Positions 12,001 through 53,576 of a stretch of 64,000 nucleotides of DNA are shown in pieces. Source of the stretch: Capitulum mitella. Taxonomy: Eukaryota; Arthropoda; Thecostraca; Pollicipedomorpha; Pollicipedidae. The stretch is from contig CP099844.1 in assembly GCA_030062745.1 (NCBI GenBank), forward strand, positions 21,824,596 through 21,888,595, given 5' to 3'. A model generated the notes under the pieces. It made no database searches. It worked only from the letters and a program-made list of their open reading frames with translations, and was not told the origin of the DNA. A program made the position numbers and the translations under genes. Position 1 is the stretch's first letter. Each line of letters begins with the position of its first letter.

Positions 12001-14375
12001 GTCTTCTGGTCCTGCTCCGTTGCCGGTGCTGCTGTAAGCGCGTGGGTGTCGGGCGTGGCCGGACGTCGGTGGACGGTGCGCGCATGCTGGCAGCTTGAGC
12101 ACCCAGCCGCCGGCACCGTCCGGGTGTTCGCCGCAGAGTGGACGGGGGACCGCGACTCGCCGCGCTCGGCCTTGGTCGTGCCGCGCGGCCGCGGCGCCGT
12201 CAGGTTTCTGACACGCCACAGCCGGGAGGCGCCGTCTTAATCGGGCACGCGGCGGAAATACAGGCGGAACTGGCGCCCTGTCGCCGCCGATTAGGTGTCG
12301 CCGTGCAGCCGGCGCGAAGTCGGGCGTTCGCTGCCGTGCTGCGGCCCGGAGCGGCCCGGGCGTCGGCACGCGACCGTGGCGGGCTCACGGCCGGGCGCGG
12401 CGCAGTTATGGGCGGTCAGGCCGGCGCCGCTGGGTCGCCGCCGGGGAGGTGTTACGGCACGCGCGTGACCGGCCGGGAATGGGCTGCGCCGCGGAGCTCG
12501 AATTAAGCTGTTCGTGGAACAGGGTGAGTCACGAGAAGCTTGGTCTGGTATAGCCCCGATTAGCCCGTGTGAGACTTGTTCCGTGGTCTGAAAGGGACAA
12601 AGCCAAAGCTTCGATAAAGCCGAAGCGGGTCGTTTGGCAACGATAGGACGCCGCACCTTTTCGCTCAGCATTTCCATTTTGTTCTTATGTGGAATTCCGT
12701 CGGCCTGGAGAGCATCACTGAGCCGATTATTACTGAAAATATACGCGAATTCCTCGAACATCGCCGAAACCTACTCCTATATTTCATGACTGGTTATCTC
12801 AAAATGCCAACACGTTGCCGGTTTACCGCCCATGGATTAGCAATAAGATGGGAACACACTGGTTGTCCGGGAACAGTCGATGACTCAGGCCGTATCAGTG
12901 AACCCGTATTGCCCGACACCGACGCCGGACTCGTGGGACACCGCCTCCGAGCCCCCGGCGGCCGCTGAGCGCTGATCGGGTTTCGATCCGGCTCCAGAGC
13001 ACGTGGCCGGCGTGTGAGCGGGCCGTGACGGCCCGTCGGCGGCCGCGCGCCGGCACGTCCGGCGCTGGACGCGGAGGCAGCCGGGCCGGCGGCGGCCGCC
13101 GCGGCGGCTCCGGTTTTTACGGGTCGTGCCATATGCCGGCCGTGGTCCTGCCGGAGCGGCGCCGGCCGGCCCGGCCCGGCCCGGCCTGCCCGGGCCGTTG
13201 ACTCCGGGGCCGGAGCCGGCGGCCCGGCCTGCTCGCGTGACCGGGGTTGTGCTCCCGGCCGCCGCGGGCGCGGCCTGAGGCCCGGCTGGGGGCAGGGCCG
13301 CCGCGGGACGGCGATCGGCCGGCCCTGCTCAGTCAGGCGGCCGCTGCCGGCTAACGGTGTGAGAACGGAACGCCGCGAGAGGCTCCCACGGCGCATACCT
13401 GCCCGGCCAGCGGTCCGACTCAGGACCGAATTGACGCCGCCCGCGCCGACCGGTTCCTCGAGCGTTTCTCGGCCCCGGGGGTCGGGTTCTGTGGCTCGGC
13501 ACGGTGGGAGGTGTGGACGAGCCGGGGACGGGCCGCAGGCGGTTGGCCGCCGCCGCCGCCGTCGCCTGACCGCGGCCCTGGCCGGCGGGACCGTGATGTG
13601 GCGCGGCCATCCCGGCCGGCCGCGCGGCGAGCGGCCGCATCCCGCGAGGCCGGACCAGTGCCGGCCGTCCGCGCCAGCCGAGCCGCACGGCCGTCGGGCT
13701 GTGCCGGGCCGCTCGGGTCGTGTCTCTGCGCCGCCGGTGCGTGTGTGCGAGTGCTGCGGGGCGTCGATGAGGTGGCGCAACGGCGCCAGCCGCGCCCGCC
13801 GCCTGTGGACCGGTCGTCGCGGCGGCCCGCCGGCGACCTTGCCCGTGAACCGTGCCTCCGCGGCGCGGCCGCCCACTCGCCGACCCGGCGTCGGTCGCCG
13901 CCGCCAGCTGCGCACAGTTCGACGCCCTGGCACCTCGCGGCCGGTGGCCGGTGTGTGCCTGCGGCGCCCCGGGACACTGTTGGCTGTGGTCGTGCCCTGG
14001 GGCGTCCCGCAGCCGCGGTGGTGGCGCGGCAGGTGCTAGGACCGCGATCCAGGACGGCGGCCGCGCTCCTGGCCGGTGCAGTGTGGCCGCTCGGCCCGGT
14101 CAGGCGCGGCCTGGCCGTGCTGCGCCGCCGCTCGCCGGGCCGCCGCCCGGCCCGTACGTGCAGCCGGCGTGGGCCGCCTCGCCGCCGGCAGGGCGGGCCG
14201 GGCCGGCGATTGGGCTGTCGCCCGGCCGCGCCGCGCCGCCCGATGGCCGCCGGCTGTGACGCACGCAGGCCGGCGTCGGAACGGCAGCAGGCCGTGGTCC
14301 GTCCGGTCGCCGCCTGCACGTCCGCCCGCCGGCGCTGCGGCCGTTCAGTGGATGGGGGGGAGGGCGCGCTCGGGC
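12000..14375. other. CpG-rich region without a supported gene
   Basis: Very GC-rich DNA with dense CpG. Long open frames exist on both strands at once (379 codons on the minus strand at 12794-13933, 309 on the plus strand at 13511-14440). Their proteins are low-complexity R/P/A/G sequence, as expected when stop codons are rare. It could be a CpG island or distal regulatory DNA upstream of the kinase gene. Confidence 0.4.
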
Positions 14376-14945
14376 CCTTCATTGGATGGCGTGGCGTGCA
14401 GGGCTCCGGGTTTTTGCTGGGCGCCCCGAGTGTTCATTGAGCGGTGTCTGCATAGCCCCGGCTGTTCATTGAGCCGCGTTATGTGCGCAGACCTGGCTGT
14501 TCACTGGATGGCGTCATGTGCACAGCCCCGGCTGTTCACTGGACGACGTTATGTGCACAGCTTGGCTGTTCACTTGACGTCGTCTTGTGCGTAGATCTGG
14601 CTGTCACTGGACGGCGTCACGTGCATAGCCTGGCCGCTCACTGGGCGTCGTCATATACGCCGACCTGGCTGTGCACCGGACGGCGTCATGTGCACAGCTC
14701 CGGCTGTTCCTGGCTGTTCACTGGACATCGCCATGTGCTCGGACCTGGCTGGTCACTGAATGGTGTCTTGTGCACACTCCTGGGTGTTCACTGGGCGTCG
14801 GTCATGTGGGCAGTCCCGGCTGTTCATTTAACGTTGCCACCTGCATAGCCCTGGCCGTTCACTCAGCGGCGTATGCACGGCCCTGGCTGTTCTTGACGAC
14901 CAGGGCACAGCTCCGGCTGTTCATTGGGTGGCTCCCTGTGGATAA
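14375..14945 (+). repeat. Minisatellite, unit about 35 bp
   Basis: About 15 diverged copies of a unit of the form GGCTGTTCACTGGACGTCGT followed by a short CATGTGCACAGC-like segment, at intervals of about 33-36 bases. The open frame through it is a by-product of the repeat. Confidence 0.8.
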
Positions 14946-15399
14946 CCGTGGCTACCCTTCCCACAACTAAGACTGATAAATGGTCGCCTGCCTGTCTGTC
15001 ACGCGGGACCGAAAGCTACGGGATCTCGCGTCTGACGGCGCGGCGGCATCACGTCGCGCATTAGCCGGGCCTCCCCATTAGAAAGCCGGCGTTTTCCTTA
15101 ATTCGTCACCGTCGGCTGGCGTACTGCCGCGAACATTTGGTGCATGCCGCATGATTAAAATTAATGGACTCCCGGAGAGAGGATGTGGGTCGTTTGGACA
15201 CAATGCACGGTCTGTGGCCGCGTCTGCTGGCTAAAAAGAAAGGATGCAGCGCTCCCACGTCTTCCCAGGTCGGTGCGTCGGGCATGTAACCGCTGGTCAT
15301 GACGCGGTGTCCGTTCCCCTTGTACCGGCGGTAATCGGGTCTTCGGATTCGGGCCGACACCCCGTCACTTTCTGACGAAATATGCACGCCGACCGGTGG

Positions 15400-16656
15400 G
15401 AAGTGCTGTTGTGCACTTCGGTAAAGCTTGCGGTTGGCTCGGAGTGCCTTGCCCAGGGTCGCGGTGGGTCCCCGTGGCCGTGCTGCTGGTCCGGCCGGTC
15501 GGCCTCCAGCGCTCGGCCGCGATTCCGCCGCCCCCGCCCCCGCCCGACCGCCGCCGCCGTCCCGCCCCGCGTCAGCTTCCGGCCCGGTTTTGCGCCGCAG
15601 TGACGGTGCGCGTGCAGCGACTGCGCCCGTGATGGCCGCCGTCACAGTTGCCCACTGCGCAGGCGGCGGCTACGCATCGCACAGCGGCCTCGGGGCTCGG
15701 CTCTTCGCCGCTGGTCACCGCGACTCCCGACCACGTCCGGCGGGCGTGGTCGCGTTCTAGAGAGCACCTGGTCCTGATCCTGATCAGATATTGAGAGCAC
15801 CAGATCTGGGGAGGGGACGCGTTCGGGCTGGGCCGGAGCGGGTTCAGTGGGTCCCGGCTGGGCGCCTGCCGCTGGTTGTGAGCCGGTGAACGGCTTTCCG
15901 TGAGCCCGCCGTCTGCGGCGGCCGCTTCTCCCACGGAGAGCGGTGGCCGCGGCTGGCGGGTCGTCGAACCATCTGCGGTGGACGCCTGCCGAGCGGTCTC
16001 GCCGCGCGGCGTGACGTGCCTCCGACGTGACGCAGCCGCACTCGTGACGCCGCCCGTCACTCTGTCGGGCGACGGCGTCGACAGCCGACTGAGGCGCAAG
16101 GTGTCCGAAGTGCCAGCAGTGATCAAAAGTCGCTGTATCTGTTCTGACTGAGCGCGGGTAATCCGCTGCACGTCATTCGCGGCTGAAGCCGTTTATGGCC
16201 GGAGCCGGAGATGCGCTTATCACGGCGTTGCCTCGTCCTTTGGGCCCGTCCCTGTCCTGATTAGATTCCAGGGACGAGATTGCCAGATAGCGGAGTGCGG
16301 GCGCTCTGGCCCGGCACGCGGCCGTCGCCGACGGCGGATGCGTCACCGATAGCCACCTGTCGGCAGTAGAGGGCCCGGGAGGCGGACAGGGCGGGGTGTA
16401 TCGGCGGACCCGCATCCGACGGGCGGCGGCCTCGCGGCGTGCATTCTGCTGCTGCTGCGGGCGGAGTGGGCGGCGCGCGGCTCTGTCGGGCCGACGGCGG
16501 CGGCGACGGGCGCGCTCTGACGAGTCCGGTCCACAGCGGCGGGGTCTTCGTGACGACGGGTGAAGCCGTACGAGGCGCGCTCGGCGCCGGCGGCCACTGT
16601 CTGTGCGCGTGCGTGCGTCGCGGCCGGCGGGCGGCCGCCGCCGAGCAGCCGGAGCG
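15400..16656 (+). promoter_or_regulatory. CpG-rich presumed promoter and 5' UTR of the kinase gene
   Basis: A dense CpG region runs directly into the first coding exon at 16657. No TATA box is evident. The transcription start cannot be placed from sequence alone, and upstream non-coding exons are possible. Confidence 0.35.
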
Positions 16657-46523
<29,867 letters not shown>

Positions 46524-47130
46524 GGCGCCGGCCGGCCGGCCGCCGCCCGCCGGCGCCGGCCAGAGGGCTGCTTGTGATAGGGGCGCCGGCGGCCGGCGCG
46601 CGCGCCACACGGCCGGCCGCCGCTCGGCCCGCCGAGCCACCGGCAATAACAGAACCCGATCCGTCGCTGTACATACCGAGGCGAGAGCGAGCGAGATGAC
46701 TATTTTGCCCAGTTGGAGAGATCCAGTGTTGTTGACTCGATCGTGAGGTTGCATTCCTTCGCTCATGGGCCGCGAGCGGCGGTGCGCGCGCGGCCGCGAC
46801 CGCGCTGACGTCTGCTAGTCGCCGGACGCGCCCCACCTCGGCCGACGGCCGAAATCAAAACCGGAGCCGGGCGGCGCGGCGGGCGCGGCGCCGGCCGCCG
46901 CCGCCACCGGGCCGGGCCGGCTTCGAACAAAGGAGGGGGCGCCGCGGCCGGCGCGGCGGCCGGCCGCCAGTCTCCGGCGCCGCCGCCGCCGCCGCCCCGG
47001 AGTCTAGTATATATTTATTGGTTGGACGTGCCTGTGGTCGATTGACATAGCCTTGTTGATTCTAGCAACAATTATGTGTGTAACAATATGTATATACTAA
47101 TAACAATAAATATTTGAGCGCGCACTAGTG
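46524..47130 (+). other. 3' UTR of the kinase gene
   Basis: About 590 bases, very GC-rich at first, then AT-rich, ending at the poly(A) signal. No competing coding exon is visible. Confidence 0.7.
47105..47110 (+). terminator. AATAAA poly(A) signal of the kinase gene
   Basis: A canonical hexamer about 580 bases after the stop codon, followed by a GT-rich stretch around 47,130-47,160. Confidence 0.75.
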
Positions 47131-48419
47131 GATGTTATTGGTGCCTGCGAAGAGGGTTTTTCTGGCGGCCAACAGATCGTACGGACGAAGCAAGTTAAGA
47201 AGTTCGCAAACCCTGCCATGAGTTGGCCTTCTACGTCAAGCTACTGATTAAAAAACTACAAAGGTTTCAGAGCGGCTTCGGCGTCAAATTGGCTTCGACG
47301 GAGTTTTCGACGTATTTTTGTTCGGACGGTTAAAGCCGCACCAACATTTTTATATTTATTGTTGAAGAATGTCCCTTCGCTTCCTTGCAAACTACGGCTT
47401 GTTATTCCAGGCGGTTTCGTGTTGGGCTGGGCAAAAAACCCACTTTCCGCTGAGATATGTTAAAACGCACCATTTAGGGCGGCAGAACTTTTCGTGGAAC
47501 CAGTGCAGGCGGCGCTGGTCGCCTGCAGCGAGATAGTTTCTGTTTTGGACTGTTTTCATTCATTTTTTGTCAACTCGTCTATTGACACTGCAGCCAACCC
47601 TGAACTTGTCCGCTATCAAGTAACACCGATGATTGTAGGAGACGGAGAATGGCCGGGTGACCGGTCAGGCTTGCTGTAGTTTTGGACATGGCTCCATGAA
47701 TGTTGCATGCAACTATCTACTAAAAATCCAACAATGTCCTCCATTCCGTATCGTGGATGACCTCACCTATGCTAATGATGCTCCATGTCATTGGCGGAAT
47801 CACGAACCCTGACAAGGGAAAAGGGAAGGCAGTGCAGTGGCCGCACCCAGTTCGTCGCATAGTTGTTGCCTGTGCCGGTGTTGACGTCCTGAGCCACCGT
47901 CCTCTACGGTCCCTCGAAGCGCTATACCTCGTAACGCTTACGTGGCAATCCAGTTTCTCGCAAACTGTCCGGCGAATGGCAGAGGCACGCTCTGCTTATG
48001 GTGGCTCGCGCAGTCAAACGGAGCCATGAAGTCCGAGACCCGAATCATATGAAAATGTTATCTGGCTCCAGTTGTTTACAAATCAGTTGGGAATTCCTAA
48101 GCCTGCTTTACCGGAGTGTCGATTTGTATACTTCAGAGAAGGCTCTGGCCCACCCATTGTTGATATGGGCCTCCCCAGTGCTGGTTTGGGCCTCACCAAT
48201 GTCTTTTGTCGATTTTAAAAGGAAATGAGTAATAATGACGAAAAGAACGGCCGCAATGGAGAAAGATGGCAGAAAGTAAAGAATAAAATAAACTTTCGTT
48301 CGTCAAAATGAAGTGGGCTAAACCGTTGAGAAACTCACATTTAGGGTCAAGTTAGGTTGTATGGCCCTCGGCTGGACCCCACAATCATTTACAGAAATCG
48401 ACACCCATGCTGCTTCAGT
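47131..48419. other. Gap between two convergent genes
   Basis: No recognisable gene. Plus-strand AATAAA sites near 48282-48291 could serve read-through kinase transcripts. Confidence 0.6.
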
Positions 48420-48425
48420 TTTATT
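48420..48425 (-). terminator. Candidate AATAAA poly(A) signal of ELP5
   Basis: A minus-strand AATAAA about 450 bases beyond the ELP5 stop codon, the nearest canonical hexamer I noticed. Confidence 0.5.
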
Positions 48426-48872
48426 TTCAAGTATCGAAGGGCTTGTAAGACATCCTTGTAGAGAAAGCTTGCAAGACATCCGGATATTTCGTAATGCTTT
48501 GTGCAAAGTAACGTGAATCATGCTGTTTACTTCTGGCTTCTGGCCGGGACCTGTCTGCCACACTTCATTCTGCGATTTCTCTCGTTCAGAGGCGCCAACG
48601 GAATGGAAACAACACGCGCTCTCCAGAGACAACGGTCCGTCTTGTGCCACACTCCCAGTCGATTGCGTCGTGATAGTGCTTCACGGCCTCCCGACAAAGT
48701 GAACAGGTGGGCACGGACGCCACCACGGTCGACGACCCAGGCCACGTGAGGTGGACAGCGGCAAGCCAGAACCCCACGTCCGTCACAGCATCAAATGCAT
48801 GATACCCCGCCATCACAACAGGCGGAGTAACAGAAACCGGAGTCCCTCCAGCCGCGGCCACGCCGGCCGGGG

Positions 48873-48984
48873 TCAGATGTCCAGGTCGTCGTCCGGGTCC
48901 TCCTCGTCCCAGTCGTCGGCGGCGTCCGGCTGGTAGAAGATCTGGCCTCCTGGGCCCGACTCCGATTCCGCGCCCTGCTCTGGC
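48873..48984 (-). CDS. ELP5 exon 5 (C-terminus)
   Basis: Acceptor TTTCCTGCAG, one base to finish an Arg codon, 36 codons and TGA. Encodes the acidic ELP5 signature tail. Confidence 0.95.
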
Positions 48985-51900
48985 CTGCAGGAAACGGACA
49001 TGTTATCCACTGCATGAAAACGAAGAAAGGTCGAACAGCACCTCGGCGCCGCCACGTAAACAAGACTTACCTGATCTGACCAAATACGCTCTCTGCAACG
49101 CTATTCTGAGCTCCTCACACAGTGAACCGGCATTAAGAAATCTATATATGATTGCAGTAACGCCGGTAGTTCGGCTTCAATGATTCTGCACACGTATCAC
49201 ATACCGCGATTCATTAGTTTTTGACGGTAATGTATAAAAGCTTAAACTCCAGCATCGCACCACAAACGCTCAAATTCAAGAAAAGAATACTAAAGGTTCA
49301 ATGTTGCTCAGGGGAATACGGGATTATATTCCACGATGGCGACACAGTCACTTTCAAGGCTGTCACCATAACGATCACCCATACAAAGACTACCTCGGTT
49401 ACACACATAATACTTCACTACTTAGGCTTCAGCATCCAACATTTCGTCATACGAACTGGGCTTCCGTGCGCGACTCACATTACGTACAGCAGCTGACTGA
49501 CCTAAGGCAGGAAAGCGGACCGACCTGATGTAGGGGAACTGACTGATATGAAGCAGGGTAACTGACTGACTTGGACTGCGCCGCTGACTGACCTGAGGCA
49601 GGAAAGCGGACCGACCTGAGGTAGGGCAACTGACTGACATGAAGCAGGGTAGCTGACTGACCTGAGGTTGGGCAGCTGGCCGACCTGAAGTAGGCAGCTG
49701 ACCGACCTGACACAGGGCAAATGACTGACCTGAGGAAGGCCAGCCGACTGATCTGACACAAGGGTAGCTGACTGACCTGAGGTAGGGCAGCTGACTGACC
49801 TGACACAGGGCAACTGACTGATCTGAGGTTGGGCAGCTGACTGACCTGAAGCAGGGCAGCCGACTAACCTGAGGTGGGGCAGCACCAGCTGGCTGCAGGT
49901 CTGCCGCTCCTGCTGACCTGAAGCAGGGCAGCCGACTGACCTGAGGTAGGGCAGCACCAGCTGGCTGCGGGTCTGCCGCTCCTGCTCCGACAAGTGCAGG
50001 CTGAAGGTGGTCAGGCCGGGCGCCAGTTGAGCGCCCGAGTCGCCCGCCGCCGGCCGCTGTATAGCTGAGGCGGGCTGCGGCCGGCACGGCTCGACCCGGG
50101 TCACCTGCAGCTCAGCGTCCAGACACACCCGCTCCACCTGGCGGAGACACGCAAACAAATACGACGCATATAGCATAGCGCCGTGATACCCGGACAAACT
50201 CATTTGGCCACATACAGCCAAGCGTGACAGGCAAAACATCGAAACGCACTACCAATAATACATCACCAGTCAGTACACCCACACGCCCACAGAACCAGTT
50301 ACCGCGTATCTGAACAGAAACAGACGCCAACAACAACCAGTCACAAGCCCACCCTGCCAGTTGTCAGCTTGTTTCACGATTAAACTTCCTCGCAACCACA
50401 CAAGACCGTGACGACAGACGAGTCCAGTTAACGCCGGCCGCGGCACCCCGCAGCGTCGCACGCGGTACGTACGGCCGACTCCACCTTGCCCGTCCGGGAT
50501 CGGCTGGTGGTGCTGACCGTCAGCTCCCGGCCGGTGCCCTCCACGGAGACCACGTGGGTGGCGTAGTGGCGCAGCTGAGCCAGCCAGTCGTCGCCGGCGG
50601 CCTCCTCCGAGACGGACAAGACCAGCTGGTGGCCTGCGAGGCCCGAAGATGGGGACTGAGCCCCCACACAGACAGACAGGGGACTGTTGTACGCGGCAGA
50701 GAATATGACGTGTTTACAGTCGATGGTGGGAAATGTAATGGCATGCTACAGTGGCATGCACATCAAGGCCAAATGTGGATCAAAACTGAACTGTAGTGCC
50801 ATTCAACAGCAGTGACTCAGCCAGCCAGCCCACACTGGCTTCTGCATGATTACTTATCCAATCCCACTGCACTTCAAATTCCACTGTCCACAGGCATTCG
50901 CCTCCCTATCACAACAACTTCTGCTGCGGCCGGCCCTCCCTCTCTCACTCTCCCAGCACAATGCGGCTCACCTGCAGCCTTCACCTGCTGCACCAGCCGA
51001 CACAGCCGGCCGACGCCGAGCCAGTGCAGCAAGCAGGAGGCGTCCTCCAGCACCAGCAGGGCGGCGGGCGGGCCGGCCGGCGGCACGGCGACCCATAGCC
51101 GGGCGGCCAGCTGCTCGGCGCTCTGCCAGCGGCCCGGCTGGTCCGGCTCCGTGAGCGGGTGGCGCGCGAGCAGCGGCCAGCCCGGCAGCTCGGCGGGCGA
51201 CTGGCCGCTCGGCACCAGCGTCACGGCCACCTGCTGCTGCAGACGGTGCAGTACGTAGCCCAGCAGCAGCGACCGGGAACAACTGGCGCCGATATCTGTC
51301 CGGAAACACGGGAACAACGCATAACAACAAAGCATAATCAGGCGAGACTTTTGCAGTTGAATGGAGGTGCAGCCAGAGGGGTGCAGGAGATGCAGTCCAG
51401 CTATCACAAAATGTAACATGCACAGGAATGACATGCTTAAAAATATACGAAAACATTAACATATCACCCTCCTCAATTTTCCTTTTGTGATGCAGACACC
51501 TGAGACTGCATCCAGAGACCAAGGTGACAAAATAACACTGCCTTTAGCATACCTGCAATAGCAAATCCAAATGCACATACTGGGATTGTGGCAGTCCTGC
51601 AGACTCTTCATGATACAAAACTTTTATGCCACTTACTTATCTCTTGCTTCAAAGTCCCATTTACATGCATAATTCTCATAAGCATTTATTTGTCAGTTTC
51701 AGGTTTTTTTGCATTTTACCATACCCATCAGACCCATATCATACGCTCTCCCAGAAGGACCTCTGGATAATCAATTTTGCATCACATTTTCCAATGATGT
51801 GACCTGGATGTTACTTGCAGCAAGCCTTTCAGTGCTTGCTGCTTGTTTTGGAAGCACAATTTCTGAATCCCTCTGCATTTTCCATCACTGAACATTCAGC

Positions 51901-53372
51901 TCCTTCACAAAAATGCCATTGCCAATTAGATCTAGTAACAGGGTCTAAGGCAAAACAAAAAATGCATTTTTCTACCCTTTTTACATCCCTTCTTTCACAT
52001 GCCATAATTTCACATTTCTGGGCAATACACAAGCCAATAATAATAAGGCAGTGCTCCTGCCTTTTACTCCCAGCTTGTGACAGAATCTCAGTTGGTTAGT
52101 TAATTAGTTATTGGGGCTTTGGGGATGCAATGACTAACTAACCAGCTAACCAAATGAGATTCTGTCACAAGCTGGACACAAAAGGCAGGAGCACTGCCTT
52201 CTTATTATTGGCATTCAGTTTGAACCCAGATTTCCACATTTATATCATCACATAGGCAATTTGTAAGTTGTGTTGCTGTGCTTCATACAGGGACATACTA
52301 GGATGAGGATGAAAAAACATCTGATGCTAAAAATAACTTTAAGCTGCCCCAATATGAATAACTAGGCTACTTTTGGCTTATTTCCTAGCATGTCCAAATT
52401 AAATCAACTCCAATTTCAACCCATACAATAATTTGTCAATGACACAGAAGGTGAATCACACACAACCATTGAAGTTACTACTGAAAGTCAGCCTGTTTCT
52501 TTCAAGGTCAGCATCAGTGTGAAGCTGGACCTAGACCATAGCAATGGTGATGAAAAATCCTTTTGCCAGTTTTGCCAGCTGTTTGATAGGCTGAATATAG
52601 CTTAATCAGCTGCTTCTCAAGCCAAATATTGATGAACAAGCTGATGCCTGATTAAAACATTACTTAGCCTGTTGATGGTTCATGACCATAAACTATTTCA
52701 GGCTTACATTCACATGCTTTGTTTTGCCATTTCTGGCCCAGAAATTCCAGATCTTATGAAAAGAAACTGAAGACAGATGTTCAACCTCTGCATCTACATT
52801 GATGTTAGTGCAGCTTGGACCCTGGATATACTGTAAATACCATAAGAAATCAAGCCCCATTTGCACCCAAATATGGGTGGCTGCTAGCTATTCTTGGCAA
52901 AAGCTATTTTTCATCCTTATGTCCCCATATGATCCATGCACAGTTTTCCACTTGCACACTGGCAACAAATACTCCAGATGTCAAGAACAGTGTGAGTCAT
53001 CTGCAGGATTTTTTTTAGAACCAATGCCACAGGTTGCAGGCTACGTTTTGTTGTGTCTGGGGGGATGCAGTACCCCAATGCCTGAATGGTTGTGCTGCCC
53101 CTGCAATTGTGTTAATTTTAGGCACACATCTACTTCCAGCAGGCCTGGCCCTGGGGCATTACAAAAACTTGCCTTAATTGTATACATTTTGAAAATGAAA
53201 GACAACCAATGTAATCAAGGACAGCACTAATTCTATTCAGACAAACGCAGTCAACCACCACGTTTCGGTCACTAAACGATATGGCATATGGCAACTGACA
53301 CTTATGCAAGTACTCACCAATAAATACAACTGAGGAACCATCCGGTTTTGCAGACAAAATTTTGTCATACAT
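48873..53372 (-). CDS. Elongator complex protein 5 (ELP5), 5 exons
   Basis: Minus-strand CDS: 53372-53318, 51295-50972, 50633-50485, 50137-49941, 48984-48873; 278 residues (human protein about 300). All junctions are GT-AG and all phases close. Elongator, through its ELP4/5/6 ring with ELP1-3, is needed for cm5/mcm5 modification of wobble uridines in tRNA. The decisive evidence is the C-terminus, GGQIFYQPDAADDWDEEDPD followed by DDLDI, nearly the human ELP5 ending, and the segment LTTFSLHLSEQERQTRSQL, matching the human NLHLSKKEREARDSL region. The N-terminal part fits the degenerate RecA-like fold without a Walker A motif, as expected for ELP5. The start ATG is the first after an in-frame stop. 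The gene is tail to tail with the kinase gene and downstream of the RTN4IP1-like gene in the same orientation. Exon 4 has a duplicated donor. Confidence 0.92.
49492..49870 (-). repeat. Minisatellite, unit about 23 bp, copying the ELP5 exon 4 donor
   Basis: About 16-17 copies of ACTGACCTGAGGTAGGGCAGCT (plus-strand view). The minus-strand reading of each unit resembles the exon 4-intron 4 border, CCCTACCTCAG followed by GTCAGT. The array lies in intron 4 and runs directly into the duplicated exon end at 49849-49986. Confidence 0.85.
49849..49986 (-). repeat. 72-bp tandem duplication of the end of ELP5 exon 4 with its donor
   Basis: Positions 49849-49914 and 49921-49986 are about 94% identical by eye. 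Each contains the coding stretch for QERQT-SQLVLP-LR and its donor (49941 and 49869). The unit, with its 6-base spacer, is 72 bases, a multiple of three. Confidence 0.85.
49941..50137 (-). CDS. ELP5 exon 4
   Basis: Acceptor GTCTCCGCCAG, 65 codons plus two bases, donor CTCAGGTCAGT. Contains the conserved LTTFSLHLSEQERQTRSQL segment. Using the second donor at 49869 would add 24 residues in frame without a stop. Confidence 0.9.
50485..50633 (-). CDS. ELP5 exon 3
   Basis: Acceptor GGCCTCGCAG, phase 1 start, 49 codons, donor candidate AAGGTGGAG. Encodes HQLVLSVSEEAAGDDWLAQL and ends SRSRTGK. This donor is weaker than the others but makes the phase agree with exon 4. Confidence 0.8.
50972..51295 (-). 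CDS. ELP5 exon 2
   Basis: Acceptor TTCCGGACAG, 107 codons with split codons at both ends, donor GCAGGTGAGC. Encodes SCSRSLLLGYVLHRL and AALLVLEDASCLLHWLGVGR, corresponding to the RecA-like core of ELP5. Confidence 0.88.
51296..53317 (-). other. Intron 1 of ELP5
   Basis: 2 kb of AT-rich DNA that contains the large palindrome at 52033-52212 and no supported nested gene. Confidence 0.7.
52033..52212. mobile_element. Large palindrome (foldback element) in ELP5 intron 1
   Basis: The left arm runs from GCCAATAATAATAAGGCAGT (52033) and the right arm ends with its complement at 52212. Arms of about 80 bases match with only small gaps around a loop of about 15-20 bases. No direct repeat is obvious at the borders, and there is no coding capacity. 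A MITE-like insertion or a recent inverted duplication are both possible. Confidence 0.7.
53318..53372 (-). CDS. ELP5 exon 1 (start)
   Basis: ATG, 18 codons plus one base, donor ATTGGTGAGT. Encodes MYDKILSAKPDGSSVVFI; the split codon with exon 2 gives Asp, matching the N-terminus expected for the family. An in-frame TGA lies eight codons upstream. Confidence 0.85.
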
Positions 53373-53511
53373 CTTGCCTCCGATACATATACTTCAGTGA
53401 CACTCAGAACTTCACTTTTGCTCCCAGTACGCGGGCGTCACCTGTCGAGAACTGGAACATGTGCTTAATATGCTTCTTCGATTAGCGCCACCGGTGGCAG
53501 TGATGGGAACT

Positions 53512-53576
53512 ATTAATCGTCCACACCCCAGACAGGTAGACGGGAGCGCAGCCAGTTGACGATGTCCCGCTGGGCG
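53512..53576 (-). other. Orphan terminal-exon candidate
   Basis: Acceptor-like ATCAAACGTAG, then an open frame AQRDIVNWLRSRLPVWGVDD ending in TAA. The composition is protein-like. It would need a phase-1 donor upstream on the minus strand, but the last recognised RTN4IP1 donor is phase 2, so I cannot attach it. There is a faint resemblance to the C-terminal helix of MoaE/MOCS2B (LKxxVPIWKKE) but without the lysines. Confidence 0.25.

Noticed and set aside
12794-14440. Overlapping 379-, 320- and 309-codon open frames on both strands
   Set aside because: Simultaneously open on opposite strands in CpG-rich DNA, with no recognisable protein sequence or splice structure.
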